The notes under the pieces: model-generated
Databases searched by the model: none
What the model was told of the DNA's origin: nothing
Seen by the model: only the letters and a program-made list of their open reading frames with translations
Made by a program: the position numbers and the translations under genes
Shown: in pieces, positions 22,337 to 33,900 of the stretch
Position numbering within the stretch: the first letter of the stretch is position 1
Layout of the letters: each line of letters begins with the position of its first letter
From: Roseburia sp.
GTDB lineage: Bacteria; Bacillota; Clostridia; Lachnospirales; Lachnospiraceae
Direction: 5' to 3'
Length of the DNA: 41,169 nt
NCBI GenBank assembly: GCA_023664725.1
Contig: JAMPFA010000012.1
Coordinates: 1-41,169, forward strand

Positions 22337-24622
22337 ATGAAGCTTTATGAAAATGGCGTGTATCTGATTAACGGAACAGAACTTGTGGAAGATGGTTCTG
22401 ATGCGGCGGCAGCAATCCAGAGTAAGACAGGGAATGCTGTCACAAAAGAGGAGGCTGCAAAAAACACCATTGCCTACGGTATTTTAAAGGAACATAACAC
22501 CTCAGGCAATATGGAAAAATTGCAGATTAAATTTGACAAGCTTACTTCCCATGACATTACTTTTGTGGGAATTATCCAGACAGCCAGGGCCTCGGGATTA
22601 GAGAAATTCCCCATTCCCTATGTGCTTACGAACTGCCACAACAGCCTTTGCGCTGTGGGCGGTACGATAAATGAAGATGACCATATGTTTGGCCTTACCT
22701 GCGCCAAAAAGTACGGCGGTGTCTACGTGCCGCCTCATCAGGCAGTCATCCACCAGTTCGCCAGAGAGATGCTTGCGGGAGGCGGCAGGATGATTTTGGG
22801 TTCCGATTCCCATACCCGCTACGGTGCCCTTGGCACTATGGCTATGGGTGAGGGTGGACCAGAGCTGGTAAAACAGCTTTTAAACCAGACGTATGATATT
22901 AACATGCCAGGAGTGGTGGGAGTTTACCTGACAGGAACTCCGGTTAAGGGAGTGGGACCTCAGGATATTGCCCTCGCCATTATCGGTGAAGTGTTCGGAA
23001 ACGGTTATGTGAAGAACAAGGTTATGGAGTTTGTGGGACCGGGAGTTTCCAATTTAAGCGTGGATACCCGTATCGGCATAGATGTTATGACTACCGAAAC
23101 CACCTGTCTTTCTTCTATCTGGAGAACAGATGATGCGGTAAAAGAATTTTATGATATCCACGGCAGAAGTGAGGATTATAAAGAGTTAAATCCTGGAAAT
23201 GCGGCGTACTATGATGGTATGATAGAGATTGATTTAAGTACAATCCGTCCTATGATCGCTATGCCCTTCCATCCCAGCAATACCTATACGATTGAGGAAT
23301 TGAATGCAAATCTTCTGGATATTTTAGACGACTGTGAAAAACGCGCCCAGGTAAGTTTTGACGGAGCTGTGGAGCTGGATTTAAAGAGCAAGGTGAGAAA
23401 CGGGAAGCTGTATGTAGATCAGGGAATCATCGCAGGCTGTGCAGGAGGCGGATTTGAGAATATCTGTGATGCAGCAGATATCTTAAAAGGTGCCAGCATT
23501 GGGCCGGATGAATTTACATTGAGCGTGTATCCTGCCAGCATGCCAGTCTATATGGAGCTGGTGAAAAACGGTGCAGCTGCAACATTGATGGAGACAGGGG
23601 CCGTTCTGAAGACTGCGTTCTGCGGTCCATGCTTTGGCGCCGGGGACACTCCTGCCAACAACGCATTTTCCATCCGTCATTCCACCAGGAACTTCCCCAA
23701 CCGTGAAGGTTCCAAGGTACAGAACGGCCAGGTGGCTTCCGTTGCCCTTATGGATGCACGTTCCATCGCAGCAACAGCAGCAAACAAGGGATATCTGACA
23801 TCGGCAACTGATGTGGATGTGAACTTTACAAAGCCGAAATATTTCTTTGACAAAAATATATACGCAAACCGGGTATTTGACAGCAAAGGGAAGGCAGATC
23901 CTTCTGTGGAGATTCAGTTTGGGCCAAACATCAAGGACTGGCCAAAGATGAGTCCCCTGCCGGAGCATATGCTGTTGAAAGTCGTGGCAGAGATTCACGA
24001 CCCGGTAACAACTACCGATGAGCTGATCCCTTCCGGTGAGACTTCTTCCTACCGTTCCAATCCTCTGGGACTGGCAGAGTTTGCGCTGTCAAGGAAAGAT
24101 CCCTCCTATGTGGGCAAGGCAAAAGAGATCCAGAAAGCGCAGAAAGCCATTGAAAATGACACCTGCCCCTGCGAGGCAGTTCCGGAGTTAAGAGAAGTGA
24201 TGGATGTGATCCACGCCAACTTTGAAGGTGTGAAGAGGAGCGCTCTTGGAATCGGAAGTACGATTTTTGCAGTGAAACCTGGTGATGGTTCCGCCAGAGA
24301 GCAGGCGGCTTCCTGTCAGAAGGTGCTGGGAGGCTGGGCAAATATTGCCCATGAGTACGCCACAAAGCGTTACCGTTCCAATCTGATTAACTGGGGTATG
24401 CTTCCACTTTTGATTGACCAGGGAGAGCTTCCCTTTTCAAACGGAGACTACATTTTCCTGCCAGATATCAAGAAGACAGTGGAGGAAAAATCCGGTGAAG
24501 TGAAAGCTGTTCTGGTAAAGGATGGCAGTTTAAAAGAGTTTAAGATGACATTGGGAGAGCTGACAGACGATGAGAGGAACATTATTTTAAAGGGCTGTCT
24601 GATCAATTATAACAGGGTATAG
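22337..24622 (+). CDS. Aconitase-superfamily hydratase (YbhJ-like)
   Basis: 761-residue [4Fe-4S] hydro-lyase of the aconitase superfamily. The three cluster cysteines are Cys368 (IAGCAGG), Cys429 and Cys432 (FCGPCFG), in the family's C-x60-C-x2-C spacing. [12 protein letters not shown] carries the conserved Asp-Ser-His. The C-terminal swivel domain is fused ([11 protein letters not shown]), as in monomeric aconitases. It is closer to the 'hydratase' YbhJ branch than to AcnA, AcnB or LeuC/homoaconitase, so the substrate is uncertain; citrate/isocitrate is only a guess. GAGGAG lies ~9 nt before the ATG. The AI-2E-family gene follows within 10 nt. Confidence 0.85.
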   Translation: MKLYENGVYLINGTELVEDGSDAAAAIQSKTGNAVTKEEAAKNTIAYGILKEHNTSGNMEKLQIKFDKLTSHDITFVGIIQTARASGLEKFPIPYVLTNCHNSLCAVGGTINEDDHMFGLTCAKKYGGVYVPPHQAVIHQFAREMLAGGGRMILGSDSHTRYGALGTMAMGEGGPELVKQLLNQTYDINMPGVVGVYLTGTPVKGVGPQDIALAIIGEVFGNGYVKNKVMEFVGPGVSNLSVDTRIGIDVMTTETTCLSSIWRTDDAVKEFYDIHGRSEDYKELNPGNAAYYDGMIEIDLSTIRPMIAMPFHPSNTYTIEELNANLLDILDDCEKRAQVSFDGAVELDLKSKVRNGKLYVDQGIIAGCAGGGFENICDAADILKGASIGPDEFTLSVYPASMPVYMELVKNGAAATLMETGAVLKTAFCGPCFGAGDTPANNAFSIRHSTRNFPNREGSKVQNGQVASVALMDARSIAATAANKGYLTSATDVDVNFTKPKYFFDKNIYANRVFDSKGKADPSVEIQFGPNIKDWPKMSPLPEHMLLKVVAEIHDPVTTTDELIPSGETSSYRSNPLGLAEFALSRKDPSYVGKAKEIQKAQKAIENDTCPCEAVPELREVMDVIHANFEGVKRSALGIGSTIFAVKPGDGSAREQAASCQKVLGGWANIAHEYATKRYRSNLINWGMLPLLIDQGELPFSNGDYIFLPDIKKTVEEKSGEVKAVLVKDGSLKEFKMTLGELTDDERNIILKGCLINYNRV

Positions 24623-24632
24623 GAGGCATACT

Positions 24633-25916
24633 TTGGAGGAGAACGGGAAATCCAATGGGAAAAGGCAAAAACCGGATTGGGATTTGCAGAAATATATTGT
24701 AATCGCACTGATTACCTTTGTCACATTTTGCTGCTGCATTCTGTTCTTTTTTGTACTGTACCGGTATCACGGATTCCGGGAAGGCTGGCAGAAGCTGATG
24801 AAAGTGCTGCAGCCCATCATTATTGGGTTTATCGTGGCATATCTGATGAACCCGGTTATGATGTTTTTAGAGCGGAATATTATGTCGCTGTTGGAAGATC
24901 GTGTGAAGAGCAAAAGGCAGGCCAAAAAAATATCCCGCACCACAGGAACCATAGGGGCAATCCTTTTTCTGCTGCTTATTATCTTTTTGCTGTTAAATAT
25001 GATGATCCCGGAGTTGATCTCCAGTATTCAGAATATGATGGAGAGTCTGCCCCAGGAAATTGATTCTATGTCAAAGTGGGTAGAAAAAATATTTAACGGG
25101 GATGATGAGCTGGCATATACCTTAAATACTATATTTGAACAGCTCAACAACAATGTGGAGCATATGGTGCAGCAGCTGATCCCGGAGCTTAATACTTATG
25201 TGACATCCATCACTACCGGGGTGGTCAATGTTGTAAAAGTACTGGTAAATTTTTTGATCGGTCTTGTGGTCGCCATTTATCTTTTGATGAGCAAAGAGAC
25301 ATTTATCGGCCAGGGGAAAAAGATTGTGTACGCAGTCTTTCCCACAAAGATCGGCAATTATATTACAAAAACCCTGCGGGTGAGCAACGATATTTTTGGC
25401 GGATTTATCAGCGGAAAAATACTGGATTCCGCCATTATCGGCGTATTGTGTTACATTGGGCTTTTGATCCTAAAAATGCCTTACAGTATGCTTGTGGCAG
25501 TGATCGTAGGTGTGACGAATATCATTCCCTTTTTCGGGCCTTACATTGGGGCAGTTCCAAGCTTTATCCTGATTGCCCTTGCGGAGCCGATTAAAGGTGT
25601 ATATTTCCTGATTTTTGTTTTGGTGCTGCAGCAGCTGGACGGTAATTTTATCGGGCCCAAGATTTTGGGAAATTCAACCGGACTCTCCCCGTTCTGGGTG
25701 GTGTTTGCGATTTTAGTGGGAGGCGGACTGTTCGGATTTATGGGTATGCTCTTAGGTGTGCCTACTTTTGCGGTAATTTACTACTTGATCCGGGAAGTAG
25801 TGGCGTATGTGCTGCGGAAACGGAAACTTCCGGAGGCTACCGTGGACTATATAGAGATGGAAAATATAGACATTAAGACAAAAGAACTTCGGTACGGCTC
25901 TTCCAAAAAAAGTTAA
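24633..25916 (+). CDS. AI-2E family transporter (PerM/YdbI-type membrane protein)
   Basis: 427 residues with about eight predicted membrane segments. Two lie at residues ~20-80 and one at ~108-128. A soluble amphipathic region (~130-200) has the repetitive SIQNMMESLPQEIDSM pattern, and a C-terminal bundle contains GVTNIIPFFGPYIGA and LDGNFIGPKILG, the family signatures. Members export small molecules or ions; some export autoinducer-2, others Na+, so the substrate is open. The TTG start at 24633 has AGGAGG ~6 nt upstream. Confidence 0.9.
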   Translation: MEENGKSNGKRQKPDWDLQKYIVIALITFVTFCCCILFFFVLYRYHGFREGWQKLMKVLQPIIIGFIVAYLMNPVMMFLERNIMSLLEDRVKSKRQAKKISRTTGTIGAILFLLLIIFLLLNMMIPELISSIQNMMESLPQEIDSMSKWVEKIFNGDDELAYTLNTIFEQLNNNVEHMVQQLIPELNTYVTSITTGVVNVVKVLVNFLIGLVVAIYLLMSKETFIGQGKKIVYAVFPTKIGNYITKTLRVSNDIFGGFISGKILDSAIIGVLCYIGLLILKMPYSMLVAVIVGVTNIIPFFGPYIGAVPSFILIALAEPIKGVYFLIFVLVLQQLDGNFIGPKILGNSTGLSPFWVVFAILVGGGLFGFMGMLLGVPTFAVIYYLIREVVAYVLRKRKLPEATVDYIEMENIDIKTKELRYGSSKKS

Positions 25917-25963
25917 GAGATTGAAGTGAAAAAGTTAAACAGCACTTTTTGAGGTGACACAAA

Positions 25964-28861
25964 GTGGATAAATATGAGTACAAATTGAAATTGGATCAGA
26001 TAAAAACCCTGGCGGCAGAAGGGAATTACCGCACTGCAGCAGAGCTTGCAGATTCCATTAACTGGCGAAAAGTGAAAAATGTGAATCTTCTGATTAAAGC
26101 AGGAGATATTTATTCCAAAACAGGACGTTATGATGAGGCGAGAGAAGTTCTTTTAATGGCATATGACCGTTCCCCTATTGGAAGGATGATCATATACCGG
26201 CTGTCGGAGATTGCGGTCAAGATGCAGAATTTTGATGAGGCGGAGGAGTACTACGAAGAGTTTGTTGAGATTGCGCCCCATGATAATCTGAAATATATAC
26301 TGCGATATAAAATAAGTAAGGCAAAAGGCACTGATTATCAGACACTGATCGGTATACTGGAAGAACTAAAAGATGTGGAATATACGGAAGAATGGGCATA
26401 TGAGCTGGCATATCTCTATCACCAGGCAGGGATGAGCGCACAGTGTATCGAGGCCTGTGATGAGCTTATTTTATGGTTTGGAGACGGGATTTATGTGGAG
26501 AGGGCATTGGAGCTGAAAATGCTGTATCAGCCTCTGACCAAATCCCAGGAAGACAAATACCGTTCTTTTAAACAGAAAAAAGAGGGTGTGAAGGAGGTAT
26601 ATCCCCGGGATGAGGGGAGAACTCAGATTACGATACCGGCGGTGGAGGAGCATACAGGCAGGTTCAGCACTTCCAATCTCCAGGAGGAACTGGCAAAGAG
26701 TATGCAGCAGATTATGGATGCCACAGAGAAAGAGACTGTGACAGATACCATGGACAATATCAAGAAGATGGTAGAAGAGATTCCCTATCTGCAGATGCCT
26801 GTCGAGGCAAAAGAAGAAGAGCCGGAGGAAGTTGTCACAGAGGAAGAGATTGACGCATCTTTAAGGATTAACTTTAAGGAAATGCTCTCTGAGGATTATG
26901 ACGGGCAGATCAGTATGCTGGTGACAGAGCAGTCCAAGGAGCCTCAGATTAACGGGCAGATGAGCATTGAGGATGTGTTGAATGAATGGGAGCGCACCAA
27001 GCGGGCAGCAGAGACAGCGCTGGAGATGGCAAAACAGCAGAGACTGGAGACGGCAAAGGCGAAGGCGCTGCAGGAGGCCGGAGACATTATGGAGCGGCTT
27101 TCCGATATGATTCCCAAGCTGGATGCGGGTATGAAACCATCTGACCTTTTGAAAGAGGAATATTTAGGAGAACTTGGAGTTGCAGCGGCAGGAGCAGAGC
27201 TTGCAAAGGATACGGCAAAGGAAGCCCTGTCTGAAACAGAGCGGGCAGGCAGGATCGTTGCGGGAATGAATCAGATTCTCCAAAGGCAGATTGACCGTCT
27301 GCAGGCGGCAGGGGTTCAGGAAGAAAAGAAAGAGCCAGAATCTGGTGAGCCGGAACTTTTGCGAAAGATCAAAGAGGCGAAACCCAGTTTTGATGAGCAG
27401 ATCGGTTTAAGGCCTTATGTACCCGATCAGTTTGCCGCAGAGGGAGCAGCAAAATATCCGGGGAAAAGGGGCATGGAGCAATCTGCGGAGTATCCGGTGG
27501 AGGATGGAAGCGGACAAACGCCAGAGTATCCAGTGGAAAATAGAATAGAACAGGCACCAGAATATCCGGTAGAAAATAGAGAAGAAATTCCAGAGTATCC
27601 GTCAGAAAATGAAATGGAAGAGACGGCAGAGTATCCCACCGGGAATGCGGCGGAAGAACCAACAGGGTATCCGCTGGAGAGTGTGGAACAGCCGTCAGAA
27701 GAAATACCGGAATATTCCATAACAGACAGTCCCAGAGAGGATTCTGCCAGTGAAACCGGGAACGATGAAGATGATGTGACTATGCTTGCCAGACAGATGA
27801 TTGAGGCAGAGAAAAAGGAGGAGGCAGAGGCACTTGAGGAAGAGCCGGAATTTACCGAGGAAGAGCTGGCACAGGCAGCAAGAGAATTTGTGGGAGATCC
27901 TTTAAAAGGCGACACCATCCCCATTCCAAGTGTCACGGCAGAGCTGCCGGAGATTCCGCTGCCGGAGGATGTTGCGGAAGATACTGGAGATCAGAAGACC
28001 AGGGAAATAAAGCCGGAAGAGGTGGCAAAGGCGTTAGACAGTCAAGCGGAGAATACGAGAGAAGATGCGGAGGAAGTCAGGAAACGGCCTGCTATTACCA
28101 GGTTAAGCGAAGAGCAGAAAGCTTTTTTTTCCTATTTTGTTCCGGTGGACGGCATGGAGCAGCAGATCTGTAAAGCTTTGACCGGAGTGTCGGAAAAATT
28201 TTTGGGAAACCCTGTTTCTCCCACAGGCAATCTGTTGATACAGGGAGGCAGCGGTTGTGGAAAAACGGTACTGGCAACGGCGTTTGTCAAGGCACTTCAA
28301 AGGGAAGTGAATCATCCGGAGGGAAAGATTGGCAAGATTGATGCAGAGGCGTTAAATCGAAAAGATATTCCCGATCTGTTAAAAAAGATAGCAGGCGGAT
28401 GTTTGATTATTGAAAAGGCAGGAGAGTTGAACAGGGAGACAGCCGTCAAGCTTTCTCTGCTGCTAGAAACTGATACCAGCGGTCTTTTCGTGATCATGGA
28501 GGATACCCGGGCTGGATTAAATCAGGCGCTTTCCAAAGATGAGGGTCTTTCAAAGAAGTTTACGGAAAAGATAGTCATTCCGGTGTTCACCAGTGACGAG
28601 CTGGTGGCTTTTGGAAAGGCGTACGCCAATGATTTGGATTACGAGATTGATGCCATGGGTATTCTAGCGCTGTACAATCGGATCAGTAATATCCAGAGGC
28701 TGGATCATGCTACCACATTGACAGAAGTAAAAGACATCATAGACCAGGCAATTGAACGGGCAGAAAAAAAATCTTTTAAAAAAGCATTTTCAATTATCAC
28801 CTCAAGGCGTTATAATGAAGATGATTATATTATTCTAAGAGAGAAAGATTTTGAAGAATAA
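25964..28861 (+). CDS. TPR / EYP-repeat / AAA-ATPase fusion protein
   Basis: 965 residues in three parts. Residues 1-200 form TPR-like helical repeats (GDIYSKTGRYDEAREVLLMAY, then AEEYYEEFVEIAPHDN). Residues 200-720 are acidic and probably disordered or coiled, with ~12-residue repeats starting E-Y-P at ~497-585. The C-terminal ~230 residues are an AAA-type ATPase (CbbX/SpoVK-like) with Walker A GGSGCGKT, but the Walker B is CLIIEKAGEL, where Glu-Lys replaces the usual Asp-Glu. It is probably cytoplasmic; its client is unknown. GTG start 25964 with GAGGTG 7 nt upstream. glgB follows closely and may be co-transcribed. Confidence 0.75.
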   Translation: MDKYEYKLKLDQIKTLAAEGNYRTAAELADSINWRKVKNVNLLIKAGDIYSKTGRYDEAREVLLMAYDRSPIGRMIIYRLSEIAVKMQNFDEAEEYYEEFVEIAPHDNLKYILRYKISKAKGTDYQTLIGILEELKDVEYTEEWAYELAYLYHQAGMSAQCIEACDELILWFGDGIYVERALELKMLYQPLTKSQEDKYRSFKQKKEGVKEVYPRDEGRTQITIPAVEEHTGRFSTSNLQEELAKSMQQIMDATEKETVTDTMDNIKKMVEEIPYLQMPVEAKEEEPEEVVTEEEIDASLRINFKEMLSEDYDGQISMLVTEQSKEPQINGQMSIEDVLNEWERTKRAAETALEMAKQQRLETAKAKALQEAGDIMERLSDMIPKLDAGMKPSDLLKEEYLGELGVAAAGAELAKDTAKEALSETERAGRIVAGMNQILQRQIDRLQAAGVQEEKKEPESGEPELLRKIKEAKPSFDEQIGLRPYVPDQFAAEGAAKYPGKRGMEQSAEYPVEDGSGQTPEYPVENRIEQAPEYPVENREEIPEYPSENEMEETAEYPTGNAAEEPTGYPLESVEQPSEEIPEYSITDSPREDSASETGNDEDDVTMLARQMIEAEKKEEAEALEEEPEFTEEELAQAAREFVGDPLKGDTIPIPSVTAELPEIPLPEDVAEDTGDQKTREIKPEEVAKALDSQAENTREDAEEVRKRPAITRLSEEQKAFFSYFVPVDGMEQQICKALTGVSEKFLGNPVSPTGNLLIQGGSGCGKTVLATAFVKALQREVNHPEGKIGKIDAEALNRKDIPDLLKKIAGGCLIIEKAGELNRETAVKLSLLLETDTSGLFVIMEDTRAGLNQALSKDEGLSKKFTEKIVIPVFTSDELVAFGKAYANDLDYEIDAMGILALYNRISNIQRLDHATTLTEVKDIIDQAIERAEKKSFKKAFSIITSRRYNEDDYIILREKDFEE
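27452..27719 (+). repeat. EYPxEN-type protein repeat in the linker of the TPR/AAA protein
   Basis: About seven imperfect units of 11-13 residues, each beginning (E/K)YP and rich in Glu, lie between the coiled segment and the AAA domain. The units are diverged at DNA level, so this is an older array than the 42-bp repeat at 19207. Confidence 0.75.
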
Positions 28862-28899
28862 AAAGGATGCTACAGGTATTCCGGAAAGAAGGAAAGAGA

Positions 28900-30807
28900 A
28901 TGGGAAATTTTACTGAGTTAGACATGTATCTGTTTGGACAGGCGACCCACTATGACATCTATAAAAAAATGGGAGCCCATCCTCAGGTCAGACGAAAAAA
29001 AGAAGGAATCTGTTTCACATTGTATGCACCTCATGCCGACAAGGTTTTTGTTGTGGGAGAGTTTAATAACTGGGATGAGACGACTCATGAGATGAAGCGT
29101 TTGGAGCCATATGACACAGGTATTTACGAGCTGTTTGTGCCGGGACTTGGCTGTGGAAGTCTCTACAAATATCTCATCGTGACACCGGACGGAAGAAAAC
29201 TTTATAAGGCAGATCCTTATGGCAATTTTGCGGAGATGAGGCCGGGAACTGCTTCTCGGATCGTGGATATTGATAATTTCAAGTGGACAGATGAAGCGTG
29301 GATGAAAAAAAGGACTGCGGCAAAGACTATGGACGAGCAGCCTATGAGTATTTATGAAGTTCATCCCGGTTCCTGGATGCGCCATCCGGGACATCAGGAG
29401 GACAACGGTTTTTATACTTACAGGGAGTTTGCAAAAGCTCTTTGCGCTTATGTGAAAAAGATGGGTTACACCCATGTGGAGTTGATGGGGATTTCCGAGT
29501 ATCCCTTTGATGGTTCCTGGGGTTACCAGGTAACAGGTTATTATGCCCCCACTTCCCGGTACGGGACGCCGGAGGATTTCGCCTGGCTTGTAAACTATTT
29601 CCACAAAAACAATATTGGTGTCATTCTTGACTGGGTTCCAGCCCATTTCCCAAGAGATGCCCACGGACTGGCTGATTTTGACGGACAGGCGCTTTATGAG
29701 TACGCAGATCCCAGAAAAGGGGAACATCCCGACTGGGGAACCAAGATTTTTGACTACGGCAACAATCAAGTAAAGAATTTCCTGATCGGAAGCGCATTGC
29801 TCTGGGTAGAGCATTACCATGTGGACGGTCTGAGGGTAGATGCCGTTGCCTCTATGCTGTATCTGGATTACGGCAAACAGGACGGGCAGTGGGTTGCCAA
29901 TAAATATGGGGACAACAAGAATCTGGAAGCCATAGAATTTTTCAAGCACATCAACACCCTGATTACCGGGCGCAACCCAGGCGCAGTGATGATCGCAGAG
30001 GAGTCTACCGCATGGCCCAAGGTGACAGGAAGCGTGGAGGAAGACGGATTAAACTTCTCCCTGAAATGGAATATGGGCTGGATGCACGACTTTTTGGATT
30101 ACATGAAGCTTGACCCTTATTTCCGTAAAAATAACCACAATAAGATGACATTTGCAATGTCTTATAACGAGAGTGAAAAATATATTCTGGTACTCTCCCA
30201 TGATGAAGTGGTGCATTTAAAATGCTCCATGATCAACAAGATGCCAGGGTTAGAGGACGACAAGTTTGCTAACTTAAAGGTGGGATACGGGTTTATGATG
30301 GGCCATCCTGGAAAGAAGCTTCTCTTTATGGGACAGGAATTTGCCCAGCTTCATGAGTGGACAGAAAAGACAGAGTTGGAATGGTATCTTTTGGATAATC
30401 CAAAACATAAACAGATCCAGGATTATGTGAAAGAACTTTTGCACATTTACCGCAAATATCCTTCTATGTACGAGTTAGACCATAAATGGGATGGTTTTGA
30501 ATGGATCAATGCCAATGATGCCGACAGGAGTATTTTTAGCTTTATCCGAAAGAGTAAAAACGGAAAAGACTGTATGCTGTTTGTCTGTAACTTTACTCCG
30601 GTAGCCAGGGAGGATTACCGGGTAGGGGTTCCTGTAGGAAAAACATATAAGTTGATCTTAAACAGTGACGATGCCAAATTTGGCGGAAGCGGGGAGAAAC
30701 GTCCCCTCAGCTATAAGGCAAAGAAAGAGGAGTGCGATGGAAGGGATTATTCCTTTGCGTATTCTCTGCCGGCATTTGGGGTTGCGGTGTTTAGGTTTTC
30801 GTATTAG
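28900..30807 (+). CDS. glgB: 1,4-alpha-glucan branching enzyme GlgB
   Basis: GH13 enzyme that makes alpha-1,6 branches in glycogen. The N-terminal CBM48 (~30-120) has VFVVGEFNNWD. The barrel follows with YEVHPGSW and HVELMGISEYPFDGSWGYQ, nucleophile Asp314 (GLRVDAVASML), acid/base Glu367 (MIAEES) and third acid Asp435 (LSHDEV). The C-terminal beta-domain ends AFGVAVFRF. ATG 28900 is preferred (AAGGAAAG upstream, matches the family's N-terminus); an in-frame ATG at 28867 would add 11 residues. No other glycogen gene is in the window. A terminator follows. Confidence 0.94.
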   Translation: MGNFTELDMYLFGQATHYDIYKKMGAHPQVRRKKEGICFTLYAPHADKVFVVGEFNNWDETTHEMKRLEPYDTGIYELFVPGLGCGSLYKYLIVTPDGRKLYKADPYGNFAEMRPGTASRIVDIDNFKWTDEAWMKKRTAAKTMDEQPMSIYEVHPGSWMRHPGHQEDNGFYTYREFAKALCAYVKKMGYTHVELMGISEYPFDGSWGYQVTGYYAPTSRYGTPEDFAWLVNYFHKNNIGVILDWVPAHFPRDAHGLADFDGQALYEYADPRKGEHPDWGTKIFDYGNNQVKNFLIGSALLWVEHYHVDGLRVDAVASMLYLDYGKQDGQWVANKYGDNKNLEAIEFFKHINTLITGRNPGAVMIAEESTAWPKVTGSVEEDGLNFSLKWNMGWMHDFLDYMKLDPYFRKNNHNKMTFAMSYNESEKYILVLSHDEVVHLKCSMINKMPGLEDDKFANLKVGYGFMMGHPGKKLLFMGQEFAQLHEWTEKTELEWYLLDNPKHKQIQDYVKELLHIYRKYPSMYELDHKWDGFEWINANDADRSIFSFIRKSKNGKDCMLFVCNFTPVAREDYRVGVPVGKTYKLILNSDDAKFGGSGEKRPLSYKAKKEECDGRDYSFAYSLPAFGVAVFRFSY

Positions 30808-30831
30808 GTTTAATAATTGAATCGGGTGGAA

Positions 30832-30866
30832 AAGGCCATGTAGATTTTGCTGCGTGGTCTTTTTTG
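30832..30866 (+). terminator. Rho-independent terminator after glgB
   Basis: AAGGCCATG (30832-30840) pairs with CGTGGTCTT (ending ~30861) using two G-U pairs, followed by a TTTTTT run. Confidence 0.7.
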
Positions 30867-30879
30867 TTTAGATTCCTCT

Positions 30880-30906
30880 TTAGTTTCAAGAAAAAGTAAC
30901 CGAAAT
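30880..30906 (+). promoter_or_regulatory. Weak sigma-28-type promoter candidate before the DUF6240-like gene
   Basis: ACCGAAAT (30899-30906) matches the flagellar sigma -10 GCCGATAT at 6 of 8 positions, but the -35 at 15 bp is only TTAG (consensus TAAA). Its place upstream of a flagellar-linked gene supports it. Confidence 0.35.
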
Positions 30907-30960
30907 AAAATACAGATTGTATCATGGCATGGCAATTCATGCATATCGGAGGAACAGAAA

Positions 30961-33900
30961 ATGAAAATAGAAAACAGCGTATTTGACCCCACAATTCAAA
31001 AAGACCAGCCCTTTGCAAAAGCATCTGTGACAACTTCTTTTTCGGAAGTGGCAAAGAGCAAAGTAGATGCTTACGATAAGGCACAGAAAGTGGGTCAGAG
31101 CGGTTATGACAAAGAAGATATTACCGGAAAAAGCGCAATACAGGAATTCCAGCAAAAAGTAGAAAGTGAAAGTGTGTCTGCCGATGACCGGAAAACTCAG
31201 ATGGCAGTTTTGTCCAACACTCTATCACCGGAAGATTACAAGAAAATGCAGGAGGAAGGATTCTCCATCCATGAGACAGACGGAAATACCATTGTAACGG
31301 TTACAGATAAGATAAAAGCTCAGCTTGCAAAAGCGGGGGTGGATGTATCTGCCATGGGAGACTCTCTATCCAAAGAGCAGTTAGAGGCAATCGGTGGAAG
31401 TCTGGCGGCAGCCAATCAGTTGGAGCAGGCACTTGCAAAGGCAGATCTTCCCGCTTCAAAAGAGAATATGACAGAGGGCTTGGAGGCGTTAAATCAGGCA
31501 AAAGAGCTTTCCACTCCCTCAGATGGTGCCATAAAGTATATGTTGGATAACGGACTTCTCCCAAGCATTGCAAATCTTTTTCTGGCTGAATTTTCCGGGA
31601 GTGCTGGTTATGCGGCGCCGGAAGACGGAGAGATTGATTTTGATTCACTGTCAGGGCAGATGGAACAGGTAATCACTCAGGCAGGATTTCAGGTAAATGA
31701 AGAGACATTAAGTGACAGCAGATGGATGATTAAAAGCGGGATTGCTTTTACCACGGACAATTTTTCCTATATGCAGAAGCTCCGGGGCTTAGAGTTCCCC
31801 ATGGAGGGGTCAGATCTGGCGGAGGCTGTGGCCACGGCAGTGGAGGAAGGCGGCCGGCCGGAGGATGCCATGCTTTTGCCGGAATATACACTGAAAGCCC
31901 AGGCAGAACATGCTATGGAAGTAGTGATGAGCGCTTTCGATGAAGATCTTGCATACCTGACGGCAAATGATATTGAGATTACCGTAGAGAGTTTAGAGCA
32001 GGCGGCAGAACTTCGAAGACAGGGGAAATTAGATCAGACAAGCACGAAAAAGGTTCTTGCGGAGGCGGGGACAGCAACCGAAGGGAAAGAGATCTCCGAT
32101 GAAGCCTATCGGTTTTTAAAGGCGAAACGTATCATTGAGGAGACACGTCTTGCCATGACTACCGAGGCAAACCGTGCGTTGATGAAGCAGGGAATATCCA
32201 TAGATACCAAACCCTTAGAGGAGTTGGTAGAAAGCTTAAAACAACAGGAAAACAGTTATTATGAAACTTTGCTGGGAGAAAAGGCAGGGGTTGATAATGC
32301 TGATGGTATGACGGAGCTATTTGCGGAGACTACCCAGAAAGTATCTGATTTAAAGGAGATGCCGGCCTATCTCTTAGGTGTCCAGGGAAAAAATTTAGAT
32401 ACCATCAACGGACTGCATGAAGCGGGAACCGTATTAAAGGAAACTTTGGATAAGGCAAATGAGAGCTATGAAGCCCTGATGACAGAACCCAGGGCAGATC
32501 TTGGGGATTCCATCAAAAAAGCATTTGCCAATGTGGAGGATATATTAAAAGATCTGGGCTTAGAGCCAAACGAAGCCAACAGCAGGGCAGTGCGTATCTT
32601 AGCCTACAACAGCCTGGATATCAATGAGGAGTCTGTTCTGGCCATGAAAGCGGCGGACGAGCGGGTACAGAGGGCCTTTTCAAATCTTACGCCTGCAACA
32701 GTACGGGAGATGATCCACCAGGGCATCAATCCGCTGGATACGGATCTGGATACATTAAATAAACAGGCGGAGGCCATTCGTTCAGAAAATACGGAGGCTG
32801 ACAGTGAGAAGTTCAGTGAATATCTCTGGAAACTGGAACACAATAATGAGATTTCCCAGGAGGAGCGGGAGTCTTATATAGGTATTTACCGTCTGATCAG
32901 CCAGGTGGAAAAGACAGACGGGGCAGCCATCGGAGCACTCATAGCTCAGGGCGGCGAACTTACCATGAGAAATCTTTTGACTGCTGTGCGAAGCTCTAAA
33001 AAGAGCGGTATGGAATATATGGTGGATGATGAGTTTTCCGGCGTGGAAGGCACTGTGAACAAGTCCATTACGGAGCAGATTGAGACAGCGTATCAGACAG
33101 ACTGCATGAAGGATGTGCTGGAAACTCTCACTCCGGTAAAAATGCAGAAGCTTTTAGAAAGTCCGAAATGGGAAAACTATACGCCAGAGCAGATGAAAGA
33201 GGCATTGTCTCAAATGTCCCAGGAGACAGCGGCAAAAGAGGCCGCAGCAGATCAGGAATACTATGCGGCTCAGGCAAAAGAGGTGCGTCAGGCCGCTGTT
33301 ACGGAGGAGCAGGTGTACAGTCTGCTGTCCAGGCTTGACCTGCCCAATACGGTGGACAATGTCCTTGCGGCAAACCGCCTTATGAACAGGCGCAACCAGG
33401 TATTCAGTCAGTTATTTAATAAAGATGAGGTATTTTCCGGTGAGGAAGTGGATTTTGAGGGACTTAAACAGGAGATTTTAACCCGGTTTATAAATTCCAT
33501 GAAGACGCCGAAAGAGATGGCGGCTGCCCAGGAAGTGCTGGCAGAGACGGCCGAAAATGTGATGAAAACCATGATCGCCGACAAGGAGCATATCACCAGC
33601 ATGGATATCCGGGAGTTAAAGCTGATGAGTACCCAGCTTTCCATTGCAGGAAAAATGGCGGAGGAAGAAAATTATACGATTCCTGTGCTGGTAGGAGATG
33701 AAGTGACCAATCTGTCATTAAAGATTGTCCGGGGCACAAAGAAAAAGGGAATTGTGGAGATTATGTTTGAGACAGAGAAAGCCGGCAAGATTGCGGCAGC
33801 CATCCGGGCAGAGGAAAAAGGGATCTCCGGCTTTGTGGCATCGGACAACAGAGAGACAAAAGATCTGATCGAAGCCCATGTGAAAGACATTACCGGCAAA

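Noticed and set aside
27427..27936. 169-residue Ser-rich minus-strand frame
   Set aside because: It is the shadow of the Glu-rich repeats of the TPR/AAA gene on the other strand; serine richness follows from the reverse complement of Glu/Pro codons.
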